64,000 nt of DNA from Anabaena catenula FACHB-362 (GTDB lineage Bacteria > Cyanobacteriota > Cyanobacteriia > Cyanobacteriales > Nostocaceae). The notes beneath the pieces are model-generated. The model was given only the letters and a program-made list of their open reading frames with translations. It was not told the origin of the DNA and did not search any database. Positions 1 through 9,776 of the stretch are shown piece by piece. The stretch lies in the NCBI RefSeq assembly GCF_014698735.1, contig NZ_JACJTQ010000014.1, positions 1 through 64,000 on the forward strand. Reading direction: 5' to 3'. Position numbers and translations under genes: made by a program. Numbering within the stretch: position 1 is the first letter of the stretch; every line of letters starts with the position of its first letter.

Positions 1-326
1 TCTGGTGAAAAACTGCGAGGTTCTGCTAAAGTGGCAGCATCAATATATTCTTGAACCAAACAAAAACCATCAGATGTAGCAAAAGAATTCAAATAACTGG
101 GAATACCAGGATGTTCTAATCCTTTGAGTACCTGTATTTCTCGTTCGTGTGCTTCTGAACCGGACCAACTCGAACCCACTTGAGCAAAACAAAACTGCTT
201 AATTACCTCTTCTTGCCCTGTGTTAATATTTGTAGCTAACCAGGTAATCCTACCACCTTCTCGGTTACGTCCTAGTTCTCTAATAACTTGATAGCCTTGT
301 TCTTGAAAATCTGGATAGATGCTCAT
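1..326 (-). CDS. Ser/Thr protein kinase, N-terminal part (runs off the left edge)
   Basis: Reading the minus strand from the ATG at 326 gives an open frame to the window edge. It begins MSIYPDFQEQGYQVIRELG, followed by a glycine-containing loop (GRNREGGRITWLA), a lysine in the VIKQF strand that would be the ATP-anchoring lysine, a glutamate-bearing helix (EREIQVLKGLEHPGIP) and a hinge-like LVQEYI. This order is that of the N-lobe of cyanobacterial Hanks-type kinases. The catalytic loop lies outside the window, so activity and C-terminal domains cannot be judged. The loop GRNREGG is a poor match to GxGxxG, so ATP binding is less certain than in the kinases at 16-18 kb and 61-63 kb. Confidence 0.75.
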   Translation of the reverse strand, partial: MSIYPDFQEQGYQVIRELGRNREGGRITWLATNINTGQEEVIKQFCFAQVGSSWSGSEAHEREIQVLKGLEHPGIPSYLNSFATSDGFCLVQEYIDAATLAEPRSFSP

Positions 327-1044
327 ATTTAGACAATAAGTTACAAGTGTGACTTTTTTATCATCTTCCAAGCATAGCATATATGAGAAATCTCAGGCAA
401 CAAAAGCTTTGACTGAAATCTTGTATTATTATCTTATTGCGAACATAAAAGCTTATAATTCTTGTAATTCTGTAGATATGGAATACCAAGCCTACTCTTA
501 TTGAGAAATTGTTAGATATAAATTTAACTCTGTCATCTGTCACTATTCGGGTTATTTATCACCACTTGCTTTATGTCAGTAAACTCGTCTACCTCAGTGA
601 CTTTTATATAAAATGTTACTTATTATACTTTTTAAACGGAGCCAAAATACTACTTAGTTTGGTTATACCAACTCTGTATAAAGATGCGCTTAATTTAAAG
701 ATAGACGTATCCTTTACGGGAGCCGAAGGCATACCACAGAGGACCCAGAGAAGCCAGTGCGTTGCGGAGGTTTCCCCCGTTGTAGCAACTGGCGCGACAC
801 AGAGAAAGAAAAGACAAGGTTAGGAAATTCGGCGCAGCCTCATAAAGAAATGGTATTAGTTGTAATAAATTCTTCATGGTTCACATTCCAGGTATTTAAA
901 TCAACTTGACTTAAAAAACTTGTGAAAGTGCCATGCTATTTGAACTTATCGTATTTTCAGCTACAGTTATCACAATAGAAAGTGAGCAACAATGGAAATG
1001 AAGAACTGATATGCAGCCTTTCCTGTAAATAATGCGGCTGTTTC
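327..1044. other. Intergenic region with a dispersed repeat; no gene seen
   Basis: This stretch separates the divergent kinase and channel genes. It is AT-rich and holds only short open frames in atypical sequence, one of which runs straight through a palindromic repeat. Promoters for both flanking genes should lie here, but I see no convincing motif. Confidence 0.6.
753..793. repeat. Dispersed palindromic repeat (GCCAGT...ACTGGC)
   Basis: GCCAGT at 753-758 pairs with ACTGGC at 788-793, enclosing a GGAGG/CCCCC-containing core that can also fold. Related GC-rich hairpin sequence is common in Nostocales intergenic DNA, and a related stretch recurs near 36715-36765 in this window. Confidence 0.55.
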
Positions 1045-2733
1045 ATGAAACCTCGAATAATTGTTTGTGGCTTAGGACGTACTGGATATAAAATCTTTCG
1101 TTTGCTGAGACAACAGGGTGCTTTAGTCGTTGGTATTCATCGCAAACCCATACCTGGCGAAGCTTCGGGAGATGTAATTGTTGGCGATTTATACGCAGCT
1201 TCTACCCTGAAAGCAGCAGGAATTGAGCAAGCACATACTTTAGTAATTGCTGGTTCTGATGATGCGCTAAATTTGTCAATCATGATGCAAGCGCGGGTAT
1301 TGAATTCCCATATTCGGATTATTAACCGCTTTTATAATACAAATTTAGGTGAACGTCTAGATCAAACTATAGTAGACCATTTAAGTATGAGTGTTGTCGG
1401 GTTGGCAGCACCAGTATTTACTTTTGCTGCTTTGGGAAATCAAGCAATAGGACAAATAAAGCTATTTGATCAAACTTGGCCAATTCAGGAAGAATATATT
1501 GATGAGGATCATGTTTGGATAGGTCAGAAAATAAGTGATTTATGGGAAGATAAGACGCGGATGCTGATTTATTATCTACCTGTAGTTGGGAAGATGAATT
1601 TAGTATCGGCGGTATTGTCTGAACAAAGATTGAAAGTAGGCGACCGCTTAATTATTGGCATTCAACCTCGCGTCAATCAATCGCGGAAATCATTAGCAAG
1701 AAAACTGCTAAAAATATTTACAAGTATCCGGCAGTTTCAGAAACACGCCCAATCTGTAATAGTCATGGCAATGGTGCTAGTAGTAATTATTTTACTGGCT
1801 ACATTCACATATGTTTCTACTAAATTAAATATCTCATTTGTTGATGCTTTATATTTTGCTGTGGGCATGATTACAGGTGCAGGTGGTAATGATAAGGTAG
1901 TAGAACAAGCACCCAACAGCATTAAATTATTTACAGTTTTTATGATGCTGGCAGGGGCAGCAGTTTTTGGTATTTGGTATGCTATGCTCACCGATTTTGT
2001 TTTAGGTACTCGCCTCAAACAATTTTGGGATGCTGCCAGAATTCCCCAACGTAGTCATTATATTGTTTGTGGTTTGAGTGGGATTGGTATTAGAATTATC
2101 CAGCAACTTCACGCCAGTGGACACGAAGTAGTGGTAATTGAAACAGATCCTAATAATAGATATGTTAACACTGCTAGGGGAATGAGTATTCCCGTAATTC
2201 TTGCTGATGCCAGTTTTCTGACAACGTTACAAATCAGTAATATAGATACTGCTGCCGCCGTTTTGGCTGTTACTAATAACGATGCAACTAATTTAGAAAT
2301 TGCGCTCAAAGCTAAGTGTTTAAAACCCAAAATTCCTGTAATTGTTAATTACGCTGATCCTGATTTTGCAGGAATGGCACAACAGGTATTTGATTTTGAA
2401 GCTGTATTGAGTCCGGCAGAATTAGCCGCCCCTGCTTTTGCTGCTGCTGCCCTTGGGGGTAGGATTATTGGGAATGGGATTATTGCCGATAGTTTGTGGG
2501 TAGCTTTTGCCACTTTAATTACACCTTTACACCCTTTTTGTGGTCAATGGGTGAAAGATGTAGCCAGATCTGCTGATTTTGTCCCTTTGTATTTAGAGAC
2601 AAATCATCAAACTTTAAATGGCTGGGATTTATTAGAAACTAACCTCAGTGCTGGAGATATTTTGTATATGACCATTCCTGCAAATCGGTTATATCAATTA
2701 TGGCGCGAGGAACAGCAGCCGATTATAGGTTGA
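1045..2733 (+). CDS. RCK (TrkA-N) - two-TM channel - RCK protein with non-canonical pore
   Basis: A 562-residue membrane protein with a nucleotide-binding RCK/TrkA-N domain at each end. Residues 1-120 start with IIVCGLGRTGYKI (GxGxxG), and residues about 335-480 repeat the fold with YIVCGLSGIGIRI. Between them are two hydrophobic segments (about 233-253 and 290-315) around a pore-helix-like stretch, as in Ion_trans_2 potassium channels. The position where K+ channels carry TVGYGD reads GAGGND, so the selectivity filter is not canonical. The ATG at 1045 is the first in frame and lies just before the glycine motif. Gating by NAD(H), nucleotide or ions would fit the family. The permeant ion, or whether it conducts at all, is open. 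It is monocistronic. Confidence 0.8.
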   Translation: MKPRIIVCGLGRTGYKIFRLLRQQGALVVGIHRKPIPGEASGDVIVGDLYAASTLKAAGIEQAHTLVIAGSDDALNLSIMMQARVLNSHIRIINRFYNTNLGERLDQTIVDHLSMSVVGLAAPVFTFAALGNQAIGQIKLFDQTWPIQEEYIDEDHVWIGQKISDLWEDKTRMLIYYLPVVGKMNLVSAVLSEQRLKVGDRLIIGIQPRVNQSRKSLARKLLKIFTSIRQFQKHAQSVIVMAMVLVVIILLATFTYVSTKLNISFVDALYFAVGMITGAGGNDKVVEQAPNSIKLFTVFMMLAGAAVFGIWYAMLTDFVLGTRLKQFWDAARIPQRSHYIVCGLSGIGIRIIQQLHASGHEVVVIETDPNNRYVNTARGMSIPVILADASFLTTLQISNIDTAAAVLAVTNNDATNLEIALKAKCLKPKIPVIVNYADPDFAGMAQQVFDFEAVLSPAELAAPAFAAAALGGRIIGNGIIADSLWVAFATLITPLHPFCGQWVKDVARSADFVPLYLETNHQTLNGWDLLETNLSAGDILYMTIPANRLYQLWREEQQPIIG

Positions 2734-2781
2734 TGATCAGGGTTGGCTGTCTGGCCTACCCTACAAGAGTTTTAAAATTGC

Positions 2782-3297
2782 TTAGTTTTGGTTTTCACAC
2801 TTGCAGTTTGGGCTGTTAGTCACTAGAGCTTTACATCCTAAAGTTTTTAAATGATTTAAAATTTCCATTGTATTTTTCTTTTTACAACGCTTTGCTTCTC
2901 TATTTTTTGACATGATATTTTCACATAATTTGCAACCAGTGTTTGTGTCGAGAGAAGCATTAAAATGTAGTTTTTGGGAATGTAAACAAGCTCCTTCTAT
3001 TACTAATTCAAACTTGATTCCAACTTCTTGTAATTCTTCTTGGGTTATCCAGATAAAATCAAAATTCTGATCTTTTGGAGTTCTATTAGCGCTTATAGCA
3101 ACTATGGTGGCATAAAAATCTTGATCTGACTTAACTAGGTAAAGACTATTAATACCATCGTCAAATATATCTATAGCAGCTTTTTGAGCGCGTTCCTGTT
3201 GACTATTACAATTTTCTGGATGCCAATGTGTGAGCTTATTTATTTTTCTGATGTATGCAGGAGTTTGTACACCAAAATCTTCAAGAGTTGGAAGCAT
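2782..3297 (-). CDS. Unknown protein with cysteine-rich C-terminus
   Basis: A 171-residue protein that I do not recognise. The N-terminal two thirds looks like a mixed alpha/beta soluble domain without a signal peptide. The C-terminal 50 residues are basic and hold seven cysteines (GCKLCENI, RCKKK, GCKAL, NCKCE), suggesting metal binding. It is the last gene of a three-gene minus-strand operon, starting 19 bases after the stop of the 267-residue protein. Codon use is AT-rich like its neighbours. It converges on the channel gene with only 48 bases between the stops. Confidence 0.6.
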   Translation of the reverse strand: MLPTLEDFGVQTPAYIRKINKLTHWHPENCNSQQERAQKAAIDIFDDGINSLYLVKSDQDFYATIVAISANRTPKDQNFDFIWITQEELQEVGIKFELVIEGACLHSQKLHFNASLDTNTGCKLCENIMSKNREAKRCKKKNTMEILNHLKTLGCKALVTNSPNCKCENQN

Positions 3298-3316
3298 TTT
3301 TTAAAGTTCTCAACTC

Positions 3317-4096
3317 CTACATATCTTCCATCGCTTCTTTGGCATATTCCTTTACATATTCATCATGTTCAGAATCTGACAAAAAATATTCTAATTGACC
3401 TTTGATAGATTCAATATCTATCTCATCTTCCATGATGAGCAAAGCATCTATAATAGCAGTTTTTACTGAGCGTCTTTTGCTATCTGGAATCAATTTAACG
3501 ATTGCATCAAATCTTTTTTGAGCAGGAATATTCGAGCTACAAGCCATGCTCGTAATAAGAATTTCCCACTTTTCTTCTAAAACTAATAAATCCTTATTAT
3601 CTGGGCTGGGTTTTGATAGATGATTAAGAGTAGAAAGAATTACATTTCCACATTCTGCTAACAGCATAACTGTAGCATCAAAACCTTCACGAATTTTTCT
3701 GGAAGTACCCAAATCTAATACTTCCAATACTGTATCAGTAGAGGTGATGTATTTGGCAACGTTTTTAGCAAGTGCTTTTCTTTTAGTTGGATGCTCTTGG
3801 AAATAATCTTTGATTAGGATTGAACCAATTAATTCACCACCAGAAGAAGTAATTATGGTTCTATTATCATAATTATTTTGACTTGAAATATTGTAACTTC
3901 CTGTAGAAAATACAAGCCTCGCGGTAACTAAATTAATTGCTTTTTTACTAGACTGGAACTTAACTAGATTGCATTTTTTGATTCTGATTTCAGAAAATTT
4001 GGAAAATCGCAATTCGTCAATATTATCTTGACCTTTACTTTTCTTAAAAGATTGTAAATTTTCAAGTTCAGAAAAACTAGTACACTTAGTAGTCAT
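3317..4096 (-). CDS. Unknown protein, middle gene of TIGR04255-type operon
   Basis: I do not recognise this family. I chose the ATG at 4096 (MTTKCTSFS) because GGGGGC lies just before it; an in-frame ATG at 4120 would lengthen it by eight residues. With the chosen start it overlaps the upstream gene by 11 bases, which implies translational coupling. The protein is soluble. Its N-terminal half is beta-rich and charged, and its C-terminal half (from about residue 110) is helical with HEAT-like character, ending in an acidic tail. It probably works with the TIGR04255-like protein encoded just upstream. Confidence 0.6.
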   Translation of the reverse strand: MTTKCTSFSELENLQSFKKSKGQDNIDELRFSKFSEIRIKKCNLVKFQSSKKAINLVTARLVFSTGSYNISSQNNYDNRTIITSSGGELIGSILIKDYFQEHPTKRKALAKNVAKYITSTDTVLEVLDLGTSRKIREGFDATVMLLAECGNVILSTLNHLSKPSPDNKDLLVLEEKWEILITSMACSSNIPAQKRFDAIVKLIPDSKRRSVKTAIIDALLIMEDEIDIESIKGQLEYFLSDSEHDEYVKEYAKEAMEDM

Positions 4097-4862
4097 AACG
4101 CCCCCATAATTTTTGAGCATCTTCTTGTGTTAGTTCCAAAAAAGCTTTTACTATGTAATCATGGGCAGATGTGAACCAGTTTGTTATTGGAATATTAGCA
4201 TTATCAATTGCCGCAATTAGTTGAAAACCTACAAAATCTTCTGAAGTTACTTCTTCCTCATTATCAACATCGCTTGAAATTTTAGATAATTGCTCCACTT
4301 TAACAGATAATGCTCCAATTTGATTAGGCAATGAGAAACTAATCTGGAAATCGAATGAATCTGGAATTTTTATAAAACCATTCCATTCTGTTGTTATAAA
4401 ATTAAATATTTTGGCATAATCTTTAGCATTTTTCCATCCCCAATTGTTGTCAATTCCATTTACATAAGCCAATTCATATTTTTGAATTTCTATAGACTCT
4501 TCTGCAATATTTAACCACCATTCTTCTAAATGATTCCATTGGATAATAAAATTTTGAAATATCTCCTCAAAATGAGGATTTTCATCTTGTTGATCATACC
4601 TCCAATTGAATATAAATAGATTATCTTGAAGTTGAATTATTTTTTTTCTATCATTTGATATGAACCATACTCTGCGTAGAGGAGGTGTATTATTTTCATA
4701 ATCTTCTAATTCAATGGGTATGTTATCTTGTTGCAATGGAAACTCTGCCCGAATTGACTCCCAATAAAGTCCTAAATGAACAGACGAAAAACCAGGAGCA
4801 ACAAATTCTACAGAAAAAACAATTTCATCTAGAGGGGGCTGTGTAAATCTTACTGAAGCCAT
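4086..4862 (-). CDS. TIGR04255-like family protein
   Basis: A 258-residue soluble protein starting MASVRFTQPPLDEIVFSVEF, followed by HLGLYWESIRAEFPLQ. The PPLxExxxxVxF opening and the LGLYWxxIRxEFP segment are what I remember of the sporadically distributed TIGR04255 family, whose biochemical function is unknown. Its patchy distribution and habit of sitting with variable partner genes suggest an accessory, perhaps defence-related, role; that is inference. It is the first gene of a three-gene minus-strand operon. No catalytic motif or membrane segment is visible. Confidence 0.65.
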   Translation of the reverse strand: MASVRFTQPPLDEIVFSVEFVAPGFSSVHLGLYWESIRAEFPLQQDNIPIELEDYENNTPPLRRVWFISNDRKKIIQLQDNLFIFNWRYDQQDENPHFEEIFQNFIIQWNHLEEWWLNIAEESIEIQKYELAYVNGIDNNWGWKNAKDYAKIFNFITTEWNGFIKIPDSFDFQISFSLPNQIGALSVKVEQLSKISSDVDNEEEVTSEDFVGFQLIAAIDNANIPITNWFTSAHDYIVKAFLELTQEDAQKLWGRYDY

Positions 4863-5024
4863 TAGTCTTTGTGATGATTATATTAATCATGAGACAATAT
4901 ACAATAATATTAGCATTCATATAGATAGCAAAGTCATACCAAATAGAGGGATTGGATGGGCTAAGGATAATTGGTTGTACAGATATGAATCTGGATATTT
5001 GTCCATTATCCTTTGGCTTTCAAT

Positions 5025-5993
5025 TCACCGCGCAACATCCAAACCCAAAGCCACAGCCCCCCACAACGGTGCATCATCCCCCAACAACGCCCGCACAACT
5101 TCAAAATTAACTTCTGGCAATGCGGTTTCCTGTGCTACCTTGCGTACTGTTGCCCAAAAACTGTCCCCGGCTTTGGTGACACCACCGCCTAAAACAAAGC
5201 GTTGAGGATTCATCAAGTTGGCTACATTACCAATACCTACACCTAAAGCCCAAGCCGCTTTGTACAAAACTTCCTGAGCCAATTCGTCCCCATTAGCAGC
5301 AGCTGTACTGATGACTTGCCCGGTGAGTAAGTTTAAATCATTGCCTACTAAGTATTTAAGTATTTCTCCTCTTGTGCTGGCTGAGGAATCCTGGGCTTCT
5401 TTGTCCAAAAGTTCCCGCGCATTTTGTACCATGTAAGGACCGGATGCTAAACGTTCTACACATCCCCGTTTTCCGCATAAACAGACTGGCCCTGTGGGAT
5501 CTACAACCATGTGTCCAATTTCCCCAGCCATACCACCAGCACCCTGCCAAGGTTTACCGTTGAGTATCCAACCGCCACCCACTCCTGTACTGATGGTGAT
5601 ATAAAACAAGCTATCATATCCTCGACCAGCACCAAACCGATGTTCGCCAATAGCAGCTACGTTAGCATCGTTGTCTACACTGGCAGGAGCATTGTAGTCT
5701 TCTTCTAGTAAGTCTTTGAGGGGAATATTTTCCCAGCCTGGGACATGATGAGAAAGTCTTACCATTCCTGTGGCTGCGTCTACTGGGCCACCAAAGCTGA
5801 CACCGATAGCATCGGGTTTATTTTTATCTAGCACGGAATCAATGAGCGATCGCATAATTTCTATATCACTCAACGCATCCGCATTTGCTGGTGAGAGGCG
5901 ATTTTCATAACGCAACCACTCTCTAGAACCAGCTTTCACTGTCGCTGCTGCTAGTTTAGTTCCGCCAAAATCAAGAGCTAATATTAATGTCAT
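5025..5993 (-). CDS. ROK family sugar kinase (glucokinase-like)
   Basis: A 322-residue cytoplasmic protein with the hallmarks of ROK kinases: an N-terminal phosphate-binding motif LALDFGGTKLAAATV, the sugar-binding VDNDANVAAIGEHRFG region, ISTGVGGGWI, and the ROK zinc signature GEIGHMVV followed by CLCGKRGCVE. It should phosphorylate glucose or a related hexose with ATP. There is no N-terminal helix-turn-helix, so it is an enzyme rather than a NagC-type repressor. Length matches the family. It appears monocistronic, with its start facing a 1.1-kb non-coding region. Confidence 0.9.
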   Translation of the reverse strand: MTLILALDFGGTKLAAATVKAGSREWLRYENRLSPANADALSDIEIMRSLIDSVLDKNKPDAIGVSFGGPVDAATGMVRLSHHVPGWENIPLKDLLEEDYNAPASVDNDANVAAIGEHRFGAGRGYDSLFYITISTGVGGGWILNGKPWQGAGGMAGEIGHMVVDPTGPVCLCGKRGCVERLASGPYMVQNARELLDKEAQDSSASTRGEILKYLVGNDLNLLTGQVISTAAANGDELAQEVLYKAAWALGVGIGNVANLMNPQRFVLGGGVTKAGDSFWATVRKVAQETALPEVNFEVVRALLGDDAPLWGAVALGLDVAR

Positions 5994-7081
5994 AATCGGT
6001 TATTGGTTATTGCTTATTGGTGATAGGAAACTAGTCTGACTCATTACCTTTTTCCCCATTACCAATTACTCAATTATCACGCCAATAGACTGTTGCCGTC
6101 GTGCATAATGTGACCCTTTCCCATAAATTTGGGTGCATTCGTGACAGCATATCTATTTATTACATTGAAAACTCTAATGATTATTTTATGAAATGCGGAT
6201 TAAACTTGGTTAAAGCCAAACAAGATGAGAAATATTTGCAAAAATGAGAAAAATTATCAATTACTTGCTTTTATGATTAAATTCTGTTACCCTTGATACA
6301 GATACTCAAAAAACTTGCCAAATAGGATTTTCAGTATCTTCATGGTTGATGCACTTTGAGTACAGCACCAGAGATCAAAATTCTTATCTCTCCTCCTCTC
6401 TGTCTTCCGGCAGATTTTGACAATAACCTAGATAGGTTGAGGCTAAAGTAAGTTAAATGATTTAATATTTAGTTGGTAAGTTCAATTGTCTGATTGTTCT
6501 TCCCGCCCATAGTTTGATTGCTTATATTTTTTTCGGAGTTAATTGAGAATTATTAGCAACATGAAACTAAAAATTGATCAACTTCAACCTTGTGAAAATA
6601 TGCCGTTAGGTATACAGATAAAAGCCATTGGTAAGAGAGTCTTAATTAAAGATAAGATTTGTTTCCAAACTTCTCCCCTACAAGAAGGGAGGTTTTTAAT
6701 CTTCTCTTCCCTACTAGGAAAGGGAATAGGGAATAGGGAATAGGGAATAGGGTTGAAAGTCTTTTAGCATAAGGCTTGAGTCTTAAATTTTGTACCTCCT
6801 GCAACCTGAAATATGCTGTATCTTTAATTACGGAATTTTACATAGCTTTCCAATAATTAGATACTAAATTAATTATTTACTACGTAAATGCTGTCTTTAT
6901 AGAGGCTAAGTTTGGGGAATGGAGGATTTATTAACCGGAAAGACTTTAAAAAACCAGAAACTTATAAAGTGGCCACCTGTTTTTAGCTGGTAAACCTATT
7001 AGCCTCAGAACTGGTAGCTAGAAACACAATTTTATTTTTTCATTACCTTTGTCTATAAAATTGATTCTTGAGTAAACCTAT
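5994..7081. other. Long intergenic region with repeat; no convincing gene
   Basis: This AT-rich region lies between the divergent ROK kinase and sucrase/ferredoxin genes. A 66-codon frame at 6543-6743 ends inside a heptamer repeat and shows no family feature, so it is not called. Other content is AT-rich with no recognised RNA gene. Confidence 0.5.
6722..6752. repeat. Tandem heptamer repeat (GGGAATA, about 4 copies)
   Basis: Four head-to-tail copies of GGGAATA are visible. This is an STRR-type short tandem repeat as found throughout heterocystous cyanobacterial genomes. Confidence 0.9.
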
Positions 7082-8065
7082 ATGGATACTTTTTTTTGCT
7101 CTGATTATTCTCGACAAATAGGAGAAGAAATTATTGGTAGCGCCAGCAATTATCAAACTTATATTTTGGTTGAATGCCCTCAACCTTGGATTTCAGAAGC
7201 ATTTAAATCCAAATGGGTTCCAGATAATTTACGTGTTTTAGTTGAAGAAGTACAGCGCAGTAAATTACCGATTCGGTTTCTGTTAATTGCTAATGATGAA
7301 TCGCATAAAATAGAAACAACAACTTTGCTGATTTATCAAAAACACCAAGGTTTAAGTAATGGCTACAGCAAGCAAGAGTTTAAGTTGCCGAATATTGAGC
7401 AAGTTGCAGGAGTTGTGCGGAAATGGTTATCGGGTGACAGTCCTGATTATCAACTAGAAACCAGTATAACTAGAGATATTTTAGTATGTAGTCACGGTAG
7501 CCATGATCAGTGTTGCGCGAGATATGGCAATCCTTTTTACTTTTATGCCAAAAATACTATTGCTGATTTAAATTTAGATCATGTCAGGATGTGGAAATCG
7601 ACTCACTTTGGTGGACATCGTTTTGCTCCCACAGCGATAGATTTTCCAGAAGCCAGATATTATGGTGTACTAGATCAAGATTCCTTCAGAGCAATTTTAA
7701 CTCGGACTGGTGATATTCAATTTTTGAATAAAGTATATCGTGGTTGGGGAATTTTGCCATCTGCATTACAGATTTTAGAAAGAGAAATAATTCTCCAACA
7801 AGGTTGGGATTGGTTCAACCACAAAGTAGCCGGTAAAGTTTTAGAGCAAAGTTTAGATAATAATACAATTTTAGCAGAGCTAACTTTTGAAAACCCCGCT
7901 GGTTCTCTCTACACATACCAGGCTAAACTTGTGAAAGATCCAGTTAAAACACAAGCATTAAAAAGTTCTTGTCATGCTACACAAGAATCAGTGGTTGTTA
8001 AATATGCTGTAGCTAATCTTTGGCTTGCTGATAGAAAAGTTGCTACTTATGCAAATAATTATTAG
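7082..8065 (+). CDS. Sucrase/ferredoxin-like family protein
   Basis: A 327-residue protein of the Suc_Fer-like family (thioredoxin-like [2Fe-2S] ferredoxin fold). Typical features are CSHGSHDQCCARYG (about residues 138-151), the MWKSTHFGGHRFAPTAIDFP segment with paired histidines, and a following YYGVLD. The cysteines and histidines of these motifs are the likely Fe-S ligands. The cellular role of the family is not established, despite a name derived from early sucrose-degradation annotations. It is a single gene, convergent with cnfR. Confidence 0.85.
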   Translation: MDTFFCSDYSRQIGEEIIGSASNYQTYILVECPQPWISEAFKSKWVPDNLRVLVEEVQRSKLPIRFLLIANDESHKIETTTLLIYQKHQGLSNGYSKQEFKLPNIEQVAGVVRKWLSGDSPDYQLETSITRDILVCSHGSHDQCCARYGNPFYFYAKNTIADLNLDHVRMWKSTHFGGHRFAPTAIDFPEARYYGVLDQDSFRAILTRTGDIQFLNKVYRGWGILPSALQILEREIILQQGWDWFNHKVAGKVLEQSLDNNTILAELTFENPAGSLYTYQAKLVKDPVKTQALKSSCHATQESVVVKYAVANLWLADRKVATYANNY

Positions 8066-8186
8066 TGCAATCAATCAGCAGGAAAGAAGAAAAAAAGTGT
8101 GTGGTAGGGGTTTAGCATTACGCTTTACCCCAACTTAGGGAATCAAACGATTCAGAATTTTGAACAGGAGCGCACTCAAAATGAAG

Positions 8187-9776
8187 TTAAAGTATATTCA
8201 GCACCTTTCTTAAAAGCGCTTGATCTTCTAACTTAGGTTTAAGACGACCATTTTCCACATCACGAATCCAGCTTTGGCTTTTACCCGTAAGCTTTGCTAA
8301 TTCTCTTTGGGAAATATTGATATTCTTTCGAGCTTGCAAAATCTGTTCACCTAATAAATCATCTGTACTTTTAAGAGTTTTTTTACTCCTAACATGACGC
8401 TGCTTTTTTTTATCTGCTTCTGAACTGTGCTGTTCCCATTCTGGGGGAAGTTCAAAAGATAAAATTCGTGCATTCATCAACAAATTCCACTTCCCACGAG
8501 GTCCACTATCTGTGAGACGATTATCACCACCACCGTCATTAATCCAAAATTCCAAAGCCTCATCTGGATCTTCGGGAATATCAACTAATTTCGCCCACAA
8601 AGGTTGAATTTCGGGCGGGTAGGTAATTGGGTCAAATAATGCTTTGACTCCATAATGATTGAGAACTTCCAAATCATTTTCAAATGTTCGCAATAAGCGT
8701 TTACGTTCATCTCGTAATCTAGAAGCTAGGTTGACTTTTTCTTCACCATAGGCAACGCGCAGCAAGGTAGGAATGGTGATGCGTTGTTCTCTACCCATTT
8801 TGGTTTTAAATAGTAACCATAACATAAGTCTAACTGCGCCTTCATGCTGTTGCCAAAGACTCATAACTGTAGTTAATACGGTTTTGGGGAGACTACCATA
8901 TTGATAGAATCCACTTCGCTCCTTACAGGCTTGTTTATTTAAGAAATGCTGCGCCCAAATGCCGGCTTTGACTGTAAATGTCAGTCCAATCAAATATTTA
9001 GACCCCTGAGCATCTTCTTGAAAATGGTGCTGAATATTTGTTAAATGCCATAAGCGACTATTTGTGATGGAAAATCCGGGAACTCTACCCCGTTCAGGCC
9101 AGTCAATGGAAACAATAAGTGAGCAAGCTTGTTGGATTATGTTCTTGATTAAACATAGCTTGGCTATTTTATTCAGGTCTTTGCGTTTCTCTAACCCCAA
9201 GTAGTTTTCAATTTGTCGTTCATCAATGGTAAATTCCTGTTCCCACGATTGATCTAAGGCTGTAGCATGGGCAGCAAAAATTAGATGAATACAAGCTGCT
9301 CGAATATCTATATTTTCGATTGCTTGTAAATTTTGAGCTAGGTTGCTAACTTGAAATGGGTCTTGGATGTGAAAAGAAATTGCACCCCGACCTTGATTAA
9401 CTTGTCGGCTATAATGTAAATTACCTTCTGAATCTGTTTCCCAATTTAATGATTTGCGTTGTGCTAGTAAATTGCAAGCTTCCCAGATAACTATTGCCGA
9501 AGCAAAAGGGTGATTCTTGCCATTGGAAAACAAATCAGGACTGGTAGGTTCTCGCGCGTCAACTTTGCATCTGCCTTTTTTTGCTTGCCAAGGTATAGGA
9601 GCGTTTGTTGGGCAAGCAATTACACATTGTGGTTCGGGATAATAACCCTCACAATTGTTGCAAAGACAAGGATCAATCCAATATTCATTATTTTCGATTT
9701 TGATTGCACCCGTAGGACATTGGGGGCGGCAGTTGTCACATCCAACGCAATTTTTGTTAGGAATTGTATAAGGCAT
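8187..9776 (-). CDS. cnfR: CnfR/PatB-type nitrogen-fixation transcriptional regulator
   Basis: The protein joins an N-terminal ferredoxin-like domain to a C-terminal XRE-type helix-turn-helix. The first cluster motif is CVGCDNCRPQCPTGAI. The second, CLCNNCEGYYPEPQCVIACP, is irregularly spaced. The HTH reads ISQRELAKLTGKSQSWIRDV near the C-terminus. This architecture is that of CnfR (PatB in heterocyst formers), which activates nif genes under low oxygen, with the Fe-S clusters as the presumed sensor. I chose the ATG at 9776 because GGAAGAAG precedes it; an upstream TTG at 9860 gives 28 extra residues without an evident ribosome site. Divergent placement from fdxB agrees with the patB-fdxB arrangement known from Anabaena. 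Confidence 0.9.
   Translation of the reverse strand: MPYTIPNKNCVGCDNCRPQCPTGAIKIENNEYWIDPCLCNNCEGYYPEPQCVIACPTNAPIPWQAKKGRCKVDAREPTSPDLFSNGKNHPFASAIVIWEACNLLAQRKSLNWETDSEGNLHYSRQVNQGRGAISFHIQDPFQVSNLAQNLQAIENIDIRAACIHLIFAAHATALDQSWEQEFTIDERQIENYLGLEKRKDLNKIAKLCLIKNIIQQACSLIVSIDWPERGRVPGFSITNSRLWHLTNIQHHFQEDAQGSKYLIGLTFTVKAGIWAQHFLNKQACKERSGFYQYGSLPKTVLTTVMSLWQQHEGAVRLMLWLLFKTKMGREQRITIPTLLRVAYGEEKVNLASRLRDERKRLLRTFENDLEVLNHYGVKALFDPITYPPEIQPLWAKLVDIPEDPDEALEFWINDGGGDNRLTDSGPRGKWNLLMNARILSFELPPEWEQHSSEADKKKQRHVRSKKTLKSTDDLLGEQILQARKNINISQRELAKLTGKSQSWIRDVENGRLKPKLEDQALLRKVLNIL

Noticed and set aside
509-823. 104-codon frame upstream of the channel gene
   Set aside because: Its second half is translation of a dispersed palindromic repeat and the composition is not coding-like.
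6543-6743. 66-codon frame in the 6-7 kb spacer
   Set aside because: It ends inside a heptamer repeat, has no recognisable motif and no good ribosome site.
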